Shown here one piece after another: positions 6,808 to 11,961 of a stretch of 15,731 nt of DNA. This DNA comes from Betaproteobacteria bacterium. GTDB taxonomy: Bacteria; Pseudomonadota; Gammaproteobacteria; Burkholderiales; Burkholderiaceae_D. The stretch spans positions 1-15,731 of the forward strand of contig JAATFN010000256.1 of assembly GCA_015655165.1 (NCBI GenBank). The letters are read 5' to 3'. Both the position numbers and the translations under genes were made by a program. Each line of letters begins with the position of its first letter. Position 1 is the first letter of the stretch. Under the pieces are notes generated by a model, which saw only the letters and a list, made by a program, of their open reading frames with translations, was not told the DNA's origin and searched no databases.

Positions 6808-6835
6808 CCCACCTTGGCGTCAAGACGAGTGTGGG
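6808..6835 (-). promoter_or_regulatory. Hairpin in the rpsF leader, candidate S6:S18 autoregulatory element
   Basis: In the mRNA sense CCCAC (6835-6831) can pair with GTGGG (6812-6808) around an 18-base loop, between the predicted transcription start and the rpsF Shine-Dalgarno. S6:S18 binding leaders are known in front of rpsF in several bacteria. The detailed consensus could not be verified here, so only the hairpin is seen; the function is inferred. Confidence 0.3.
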
Positions 6836-6851
6836 AAGAGGAAAACGCGAA

Positions 6852-6880
6852 ATCATACCCTTTAATAGCATAAAACTCAA
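6852..6880 (-). promoter_or_regulatory. Sigma-70 promoter of the rpsF operon
   Basis: The minus strand reads TTGAGT (6880-6875), 17 bp spacer, TATGAT (6857-6852), four and five matches of six to consensus with ideal spacing. Transcription would start near 6845, leaving a leader of about 70 bases before the rpsF ATG. Confidence 0.75.
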
Positions 6881-7115
6881 TGAAAACCGACACATTGGCC
6901 ATATTTATTGCCCGGTTTAACACCACCATTGCACCATGCTGCTACCTACAACACCTGACGCGCTTTGCCTATCACCCAATCAAGTAGGTATAAAACAGCA
7001 TGCAAACCTTGTCCATCAAGGTTTGCATCAAGGTAACCATGTTCCCCGTGAAACAAAAACTTGCATAAAATCAATTACTTAAGAAATAAAATGTCATGCA
7101 AAGCAGGAAGTATTG
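6881..7115. other. Divergent intergenic region between rpsF and lexA
   Basis: No gene is supported in this AT-rich stretch. Its only striking element is the perfect 12-bp inverted repeat at 7000-7028. Short frames on either strand have no ribosome binding site or family likeness. Confidence 0.5.
7000..7028. repeat. Perfect 12-bp inverted repeat
   Basis: ATGCAAACCTTG, loop TCCAT, CAAGGTTTGCAT. The arms match with no mismatch. No T run follows on either strand, so it is not a standard terminator. It lies 120-148 bases upstream of the rpsF -35 box and about 90 bases upstream of the lexA -35 candidate. It could be a protein-binding site, or a hairpin in an unrecognised transcript. Confidence 0.8.
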
Positions 7116-7121
7116 TTGACA
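7116..7121 (+). promoter_or_regulatory. Candidate lexA promoter -35 box
   Basis: TTGACA is a perfect -35 hexamer located just upstream of the first SOS box. A -10 at usual spacing would fall within the AT-rich half of box 1 (around 7138-7144), so LexA binding would occlude it. The -10 itself is not clear-cut. Confidence 0.5.
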
Positions 7122-7132
7122 GAACAATATAA

Positions 7133-7148
7133 CTGTATAAAAATACAG
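7133..7148 (+). promoter_or_regulatory. LexA-binding site (SOS box 1)
   Basis: CTGTATAAAAATACAG fits the CTGT-N8-ACAG consensus of LexA in gamma- and betaproteobacteria, with inner TAT/ATA symmetry. It lies upstream of lexA and supports autorepression. Confidence 0.93.
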
Positions 7149-7149
7149 A

Positions 7150-7165
7150 CTGTGTATAAAAACAG
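7150..7165 (+). promoter_or_regulatory. LexA-binding site (SOS box 2)
   Basis: CTGTGTATAAAAACAG is a second CTGT-N8-ACAG site, one base after box 1 and 16 bases before the lexA ATG. Centre-to-centre distance is 17 bp. Tandem boxes ahead of lexA are also known in Escherichia coli. Confidence 0.9.
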
Positions 7166-7181
7166 CACCTGCTTAAATACC

Positions 7182-7832
7182 ATGCTAAAACTGACGGCCA
7201 GACAAGAACAGATCTTAACTCTCATCCGGGATGCGATTGATCAAACGGGTTTTCCGCCGACCAGGGCTGAAATTGCAACACAATTAGGTTTTCGTTCTGC
7301 CAATGCTGCCGAAGAGCATCTTCAAGCCTTGGCACGTAAAGGCGCCATTGTTATTTCACCGGGCACTTCACGCGGTATTCGTTTAAACGATATGCATGTG
7401 CCAAGTATGACAAAGCAAATTCCATTACCCCATCCGGCTTTGCTGCAACTCACCTTACCGTTAGTTGGCCGCGTCGCTGCCGGGTCGCCGATTCTTGCAC
7501 AAGAGCATATCGAACAAAACTACACTGTCGACCCTGCACTGTTTACCGATAAACCCGACTATCTGTTAAAAGTACGCGGTATGTCGATGCGCGATGCCGG
7601 TATTTTTGATGGTGACTTGCTGGCGGTAAAAAAAACCAGCGAAGCACGCAACGGTCAAATTGTGGTAGCCCGTCTGGGTGACGATGTTACCGTGAAACGC
7701 TATAAAAAAACTGGCCGTATTGTCGAATTGCTACCGGAAAACCCTGATTTTTCCCCGATCATCGTGTCCGGTGAAGCAGATAACTTTGCTCTGGAAGGCC
7801 TTGCTGTTGGCTTGGTACGTGCCTGGCGATAA
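7182..7832 (+). CDS. lexA: LexA repressor, SOS regulator
   Basis: The 216-residue protein has the LexA layout. The N-terminal winged helix-turn-helix (residues 1-68) includes [17 protein letters not shown] and [20 protein letters not shown]. The self-cleavage site is Ala100-Gly101 in [12 protein letters not shown]. The latent protease dyad is Ser135 ([10 protein letters not shown]) and Lys172 (VTVKRYKK). Under DNA damage RecA filaments stimulate cleavage and derepress SOS genes. The ATG at 7182 gives the standard MLKLTARQ start; an in-frame earlier start at 7113 would place the SOS boxes inside the gene and is rejected. The Shine-Dalgarno is weak. Tandem SOS boxes precede it and a strong terminator follows 19 bases after the stop, so it is monocistronic. 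Confidence 0.98.
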   Translation: MLKLTARQEQILTLIRDAIDQTGFPPTRAEIATQLGFRSANAAEEHLQALARKGAIVISPGTSRGIRLNDMHVPSMTKQIPLPHPALLQLTLPLVGRVAAGSPILAQEHIEQNYTVDPALFTDKPDYLLKVRGMSMRDAGIFDGDLLAVKKTSEARNGQIVVARLGDDVTVKRYKKTGRIVELLPENPDFSPIIVSGEADNFALEGLAVGLVRAWR

Positions 7833-7851
7833 CTTTTTGCTGCATAAAAAC

Positions 7852-7882
7852 AAAAAAGCCCGTTATTTAACGGGCTTTTTTT
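7852..7882 (+). terminator. Rho-independent terminator of lexA
   Basis: A6, GCCCGTTA, loop TT, TAACGGGC and T7 form a strong stem followed by a T tract directly after lexA. The A run allows some activity on the minus strand too. Confidence 0.92.
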
Positions 7883-8013
7883 GATGATTTGCGCCCTATC
7901 GAAATAAATCATGGCACCATATAAGTAAAGTAATTTATTGATTCACTTGCGTACCTTGTTTATCGACTGCATGTAACTACAGCAACCAATCCGATCAAAA
8001 AGGAAACATGTTG

Positions 8014-9996
8014 ATGTCAACGCGTAGCAAGAAAAACAATACCCCTCATAAAAGTCATCAATTAAGTGACTTAATGGCTGTCAAAGAGGCACTTACGCTA
8101 CTTGAACACCACAAAACAGCAGAAGCAAAAGCCGCTTGCGAAAAAGTATTAAAACGTCTACCCGATCTCGTATTTGCCAATAATGCCATGGGCTTGATTG
8201 CGCTAGATCAAGATGATTTCAACACAGCCCAAACCCATTTGCGCCGCGCACTCAAACATGACCCGGGAAATTACGAGTACATCACCAGTCTTGGCAATGC
8301 TGTATTAGGGCTTGGCCGCACCGACGAAGCCATGCGGCTGTTTGAACAAGCGCTTAACTTGAATGAAGACTATAAACTCGCCAGAGTCGGCATGGCCAAT
8401 GCCTTATATGAAAAAGACGATCCTGAAGCTTCCATTATTTTTTTTCAAGACGCGGTCAAACGTGCGCCCGATATCCCGGGCCCATTGTCCCACCTCGGGA
8501 AAGCATTCATCGATGCACGTCGCTATAACGATGCTGTAGCAACTTTACTGAAATCACTCGAAATCAAAATTGACTTTGCTCCCGCGCATGTACATCTTGG
8601 CATGGCATTTCGGGAAATGGGGATGTTGGACGAAGCGCTGGAATGCCATAAAACTGCCATTATTCTGGATACAGATGACATATTCACCAATATCCAGATA
8701 GCAGAGACATACCTGACACGCCATGAATATAACGAAGCGACCCACTACTATGAACGATTAATTGCAATCGCACCGAATGACCCTAACAGCTATACAAAAC
8801 TGGCTTCCCACTTAAGCAACCGTTTTGACCGCTATGACGAAGCGTTAGCATTATTTGATCAAGCACTGGCATTAAATCCCGACTATGCACTGGTCCATAA
8901 CAATATCGGTGCCATTATGCATGACCATGGCGATACCGAAGGTGCGATGAAACACTTGAACAAAGCACTGGAATTAACCCCTGGCTACTTGACCGCCCAG
9001 CATAATCTGGCATTGGTGCAATTGCAGCTCGGTAATTTCAAAGACGGCTGGCGCAATCACGAAAGCCGCTTGCAGGTGAAAGAACGCAAGCGTGTTTATA
9101 CCTTGATACACAGCCTGTTTAAAGTGATTCCAAAGTGGGATGGCAAGGCCAGCTTGAACGGCAAAGCCATACTGCTAATGCACGAGCAGGGTTATGGTGA
9201 CAGCATCCAGTTTGCACGATATGTACACTTGTTGCTTGCAGATGGTGCCAAAGTATATTTGCATGCTAAAGATGCTCTGGCGCGCCTGTTTGGCACCTTA
9301 TCGGATCAGGTCACGATCATCCGCGAAAAAGACCCTCTACCCAAGTGTGACTATTCCTATGTATTGATGAGCTTGCCGCTAGCCATGGGAACCGACACAC
9401 CAGAAAAAATTCCCGCCTACCCGGCTTACCTGTATGCAAATAGCAAAGACAAAACACGCTGGGAAGAGAATATTCGCCAACGCACATCCAATAGCAACGC
9501 CTTACGTGTTGGCATTATCTGGGCAGGGAACCCTGACCACGGCAACGATCGTCGCCGCTCGGTGCCATTAGACGCCATGGCATCACTTTTTTCGATACCC
9601 GGTGTGCAAATTTATTCGTTACAAAAGGGTGATGAACCATTAACAACCTTACATACTTTACCTCAGGCGGCTTCAATCATTAATCTGGGTAGTGAGTTTG
9701 GTGATTTTGCAGATACCGCAGCGGCCATTGAAGCCATGGATCTGGTCTTGAGTGTCGATACATCCGTCACCCATCTGGCAGGTGCTTTGGGTAAAAAAAC
9801 ATGGACAATGCTTGCCTATGTTGCCGACTGGCGCTGGTTTCTGGATCGGGAAGATACGCCTTGGTACCCCAATATGCGTCTATTCCGGCAAAAAGAACGC
9901 GGTAATTGGCAACGTGTCATTGACCAGATCCATCAGGAATTACTGATATTGCGCGATAACAAGAATCAAACTGTCAGATCATCGCGCTCTGCATAA
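8014..9996 (+). CDS. TPR-repeat protein with C-terminal glycosyltransferase-like domain, candidate flagellin-modifying enzyme
   Basis: This 660-residue cytoplasmic-looking protein has two parts. Residues about 20-350 are roughly nine tetratricopeptide repeats, for example FNTAQTHLRRALKHDPGN and RYDEALALFDQALALNPDYA. The C-terminal part has HEQGYGDSIQFARY (390-403), GIIWAGNPDHGNDRR (500-514) and LSVDTSVTHLAGALGK (579-594), the GT-B-like end found in TPR-GT41/GT9-like proteins. Proteins of this type often sit beside flagellin genes and are proposed to glycosylate flagellin; here fliC starts 285 bases downstream. Acceptor and sugar donor are unknown. I start at ATG 8014, nine bases after AGGA (8001-8004); ATG 8008 would leave only three bases. 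No signal peptide is seen. Confidence 0.85.
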   Translation: MSTRSKKNNTPHKSHQLSDLMAVKEALTLLEHHKTAEAKAACEKVLKRLPDLVFANNAMGLIALDQDDFNTAQTHLRRALKHDPGNYEYITSLGNAVLGLGRTDEAMRLFEQALNLNEDYKLARVGMANALYEKDDPEASIIFFQDAVKRAPDIPGPLSHLGKAFIDARRYNDAVATLLKSLEIKIDFAPAHVHLGMAFREMGMLDEALECHKTAIILDTDDIFTNIQIAETYLTRHEYNEATHYYERLIAIAPNDPNSYTKLASHLSNRFDRYDEALALFDQALALNPDYALVHNNIGAIMHDHGDTEGAMKHLNKALELTPGYLTAQHNLALVQLQLGNFKDGWRNHESRLQVKERKRVYTLIHSLFKVIPKWDGKASLNGKAILLMHEQGYGDSIQFARYVHLLLADGAKVYLHAKDALARLFGTLSDQVTIIREKDPLPKCDYSYVLMSLPLAMGTDTPEKIPAYPAYLYANSKDKTRWEENIRQRTSNSNALRVGIIWAGNPDHGNDRRRSVPLDAMASLFSIPGVQIYSLQKGDEPLTTLHTLPQAASIINLGSEFGDFADTAAAIEAMDLVLSVDTSVTHLAGALGKKTWTMLAYVADWRWFLDREDTPWYPNMRLFRQKERGNWQRVIDQIHQELLILRDNKNQTVRSSRSA

Positions 9997-10048
9997 ACAT
10001 GACAATCTATTGTGTGTCAGCAATAAATTAATCATCTGCATTTTCTCC

Positions 10049-10075
10049 TAAAGTTTTACCGAAAACTGACGACAT
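10049..10075 (+). promoter_or_regulatory. Sigma-28 (FliA) promoter candidate P1 for fliC
   Basis: TAAAGTTT, 11-bp spacer, GACGACAT. The -35 is identical to the enterobacterial FliA consensus (TAAAGTTT-N11-GCCGATAA), and the -10 matches five of eight. It would give a leader of about 200 bases. Confidence 0.55.
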
Positions 10076-10079
10076 ATAA

Positions 10080-10101
10080 CTTGCTTCATGATTGAAGCAA
10101 G
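10080..10101. repeat. Perfect 9-bp inverted repeat downstream of P1
   Basis: CTTGCTTCA, loop TGAT, TGAAGCAAG. It sits at the expected transcription start of P1, so it would form a hairpin at the very 5' end of that transcript or serve as an operator. There is no T run after it. Confidence 0.7.
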
Positions 10102-10155
10102 CATCGAAATTGATTTAAACCGGCTTTATTTTGTAATTAGTTGTCTCTATAACAC

Positions 10156-10182
10156 TTAATCTTTTCAAAAAAAAGCCGATAT
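10156..10182 (+). promoter_or_regulatory. Sigma-28 (FliA) promoter candidate P2 for fliC
   Basis: TTAATCTT, 11-bp spacer, GCCGATAT. The -10 matches the FliA consensus at seven of eight positions and the -35 at five of eight. It would give a leader of about 95 bases before fliC. Confidence 0.55.
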
Positions 10183-10281
10183 ATATATGAACAGCGGTTC
10201 AATCCCTGAAGTTCCCTTAAGGAAAAAGACCGAAGTTAGACACGAAAGTTGGATTGATGGCTTCATCTTAGGAGAGATAAC

Positions 10282-11370
10282 ATGCCACAAATTATTAACA
10301 CCAATATTCCATCACTCAATACGCAACGTAACCTCAATGCGTCCCAGTCTTCGTTTAACACATCGGTCCAACGTTTATCGTCAGGCTTGCGTGTTAACAG
10401 TGCGAAGGACGATGCGGCTGGCCTGGCAATTGCCGACCGTATGACTGCCCAGATCAAGGGCATGAACGTTGCGCAACGTAACGCCAACGATGGTATTTCT
10501 TTTGCACAAACTGCTGAAGGTGCATTAAGTACTGTGACCGTCAACTTGCAACGTATGCGTGAGTTGGCAGTACAAGCTGCCAACGGCCCTAACGGTACAG
10601 CAGACCGCAAAACACTCAATGATGAGTACAAGCAATTATCTGAAGAAGTGTTTCGTATTTTGAATGGTTCGGACTTCAACGGTCAGAAGTTGTTCACCGG
10701 TGTTGGTGGTGGTGCTTCGGCAGGTGTCAGTTCGGATTTCTCAAAAGCGTCAGCCTCATTGACCATTTCATTCCAGATCGGTCCAAACGTTGTCGACTAC
10801 AAACTCAACGATCAGGTCACCATGAGCTTGTCGGATTTGTCCAACGATAAACGTATCGCTGATATCGTCGGTACAAGTGCTCGTGGATTGATCGGTCTAG
10901 GTTCATTAGGTGCAGTTGAAGCGGCAGAAGCAACTTACGGTTCTGCTAAAACCGCGTTGGATGACCTGTTTGCAAGCGGTGGTGGATTAACAACATCGGC
11001 ATTAGCTGCATCGGCTGTCACGCTCCAAAAAGCAATCGACAGTGCAAAACTGTCTTTGGATGCCGCAGTTGCCGATCCACTAGCACAAAGTGATGCACAA
11101 AACGCAATTAAATCGCTGGATTTGGCCATTAACATCATCTCTACAAAACGTGCCGAGTTCGGTGCAGTACAAACACGTTTTGAAGCGATTATTACCGGTT
11201 TGCAAGTATCAGCGGAAAATATGACAGCATCTAGAAGCCGTATTATGGATGCCGACTTTGCCGCAGAAACCGCAACCTTAACAAGAGCACAGATTCTGCA
11301 ACAGGCTGGTACTGCAATGTTAGCGCAGGCGAATGCAGCACCTAACACAGTGTTGTCACTGTTAAGTTAA
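10282..11370 (+). CDS. fliC: Flagellin, filament subunit
   Basis: The 362-residue protein is a short flagellin. The N-terminal D0/D1 region (1-140) includes IINTNIPSLNTQRNL, VQRLSSGLRVNSAKDDAAGL and LQRMRELAVQAANG (89-102). The C-terminal D1/D0 region (about 280-362) includes RSRIMDADFAAETATLTRAQ and ends in the hydrophobic NTVLSLLS. Only a modest central variable domain (about 140-270) lies between, rich in Ala and Ser, the part exposed on the filament and the likely site of any glycosylation. It is secreted by the flagellar type III system, so it has no signal peptide. The ATG at 10282 follows AGGAGA. FliS (14038) is its chaperone; the enzyme at 8014 may modify it. Confidence 0.98.
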   Translation: MPQIINTNIPSLNTQRNLNASQSSFNTSVQRLSSGLRVNSAKDDAAGLAIADRMTAQIKGMNVAQRNANDGISFAQTAEGALSTVTVNLQRMRELAVQAANGPNGTADRKTLNDEYKQLSEEVFRILNGSDFNGQKLFTGVGGGASAGVSSDFSKASASLTISFQIGPNVVDYKLNDQVTMSLSDLSNDKRIADIVGTSARGLIGLGSLGAVEAAEATYGSAKTALDDLFASGGGLTTSALAASAVTLQKAIDSAKLSLDAAVADPLAQSDAQNAIKSLDLAINIISTKRAEFGAVQTRFEAIITGLQVSAENMTASRSRIMDADFAAETATLTRAQILQQAGTAMLAQANAAPNTVLSLLS

Positions 11371-11397
11371 ATAGCCAAAGAGCTATTGCAAGATAGT

Positions 11398-11427
11398 GCG
11401 CGAGGGGTATGAAGATATCCCCCGCGC
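11398..11427. repeat. Strong hairpin between fliC and flaG
   Basis: A 13-bp stem with one mismatch and one G-T pair (GCGCGAGGGGTAT against ATATCCCCCGCGC) closes on a GAAG loop. It is preceded by a smaller AATAGC/GCTATT repeat (11370-11387). No T tract follows, so it looks like an mRNA 3'-end stabiliser, processing site or partial attenuator rather than a full terminator. Confidence 0.75.
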
Positions 11428-11453
11428 ATATCCCATAGGAAAGGAGTAATGTT

Positions 11454-11810
11454 ATGTCTATCACACCACTTAATATCACCACAGCAGGCGATGCGGGTAC
11501 GTATGTTCAGACACCTGCGACGTCAACACCGGACCCGATTGTATCAACCGTCGCACCGGTTGAAACAAGTCAAGCAAAACGTGCAACCGAAACCGAAGTC
11601 ACGAATGCAGTTCAGGTACTCAATAACTTTGCAAGTACGATGTCGGCTTCACTGAATTTCACTATGGACAAAGATACCGGTAACACCATAGTGAAAGTGA
11701 TCGATCGTGATACCGAAAAGCTGATTCGCCAGATTCCTACCGAGGAAGCTGTCGCAATTGCCAAGTCTTTGGACAAGATACAAGGATTGCTGATTAACAA
11801 TCAGGCATAA
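11454..11810 (+). CDS. flaG: FlaG family protein
   Basis: This 118-residue protein has a low-complexity Thr/Pro/Ala-rich N-terminal half and a conserved C-terminal FlaG domain: LNFTMDKDTGNTIVKVIDRD, then TEKLIRQIPTEEAVAIAKSL and DKIQGLLINNQA. FlaG proteins influence filament length and flagellar assembly in several bacteria; the biochemical role is unclear. The ATG at 11454 is seven bases after AGGAG (11442-11446); an overlapping ATG at 11449 opens a different, short frame. It follows fliC by 83 bases containing a strong hairpin and precedes fliD, the usual order. Confidence 0.93.
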   Translation: MSITPLNITTAGDAGTYVQTPATSTPDPIVSTVAPVETSQAKRATETEVTNAVQVLNNFASTMSASLNFTMDKDTGNTIVKVIDRDTEKLIRQIPTEEAVAIAKSLDKIQGLLINNQA

Positions 11811-11819
11811 GACATCGTA

Positions 11820-11841
11820 TTGACACAGAAAAATGTGTCAA
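11820..11841. repeat. Perfect 8-bp inverted repeat after flaG
   Basis: TTGACACA, loop GAAAAA, TGTGTCAA, starting nine bases after the flaG stop. No T run follows on the plus strand. It may stabilise the flaG mRNA 3' end. Confidence 0.65.
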
Positions 11842-11855
11842 CGTAGTCATATGCA

Positions 11856-11883
11856 TAAAATGAATTGGCAACATTGCCGTTAC
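11856..11883 (+). promoter_or_regulatory. Possible sigma-28-like promoter for fliD
   Basis: TAAAATGA, 12-bp spacer, GCCGTTAC. The TAAA core and six of eight -10 positions match the FliA consensus, but the spacer is one base longer than ideal. It would start transcription about 75 bases before the fliD ATG. A small CCGTT/AACGG inverted repeat overlaps the -10. Confidence 0.35.
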
Positions 11884-11961
11884 TAACGGTCATGTTATTT
11901 CAGAAAAAATAATCCGGTATGACGGCCGGAGAGGAACTGCATTGAAAAAGAGAGGGTAATC

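Larger units (their letters stand above)
9997..10281. other. Upstream region and leader of fliC
   Basis: No further gene is supported. The region carries two sigma-28-like promoter candidates (10049-10075 and 10156-10182), a 9-bp inverted repeat between them, and a leader with repeated GAAGTT-type motifs before the fliC Shine-Dalgarno AGGAGA (10270-10275). No T-tract terminator for the preceding TPR gene is visible. Confidence 0.6.

Noticed and set aside
6777-6929. N-terminal extension of rpsF to 6929
   Set aside because: It would cover the promoter at 6852-6880 and the Shine-Dalgarno; S6 conservation begins at MRHYEI, ATG 6776.
7113-7181. N-terminal extension of lexA from 7113
   Set aside because: It would translate through the SOS boxes; LexA homologues start at the MLKLTARQ position.
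7971-7997. Sigma-28-like -10 (TCCGATCA) ahead of the TPR-glycosyltransferase gene
   Set aside because: No -35 match at the right distance, and transcription would start inside the Shine-Dalgarno.
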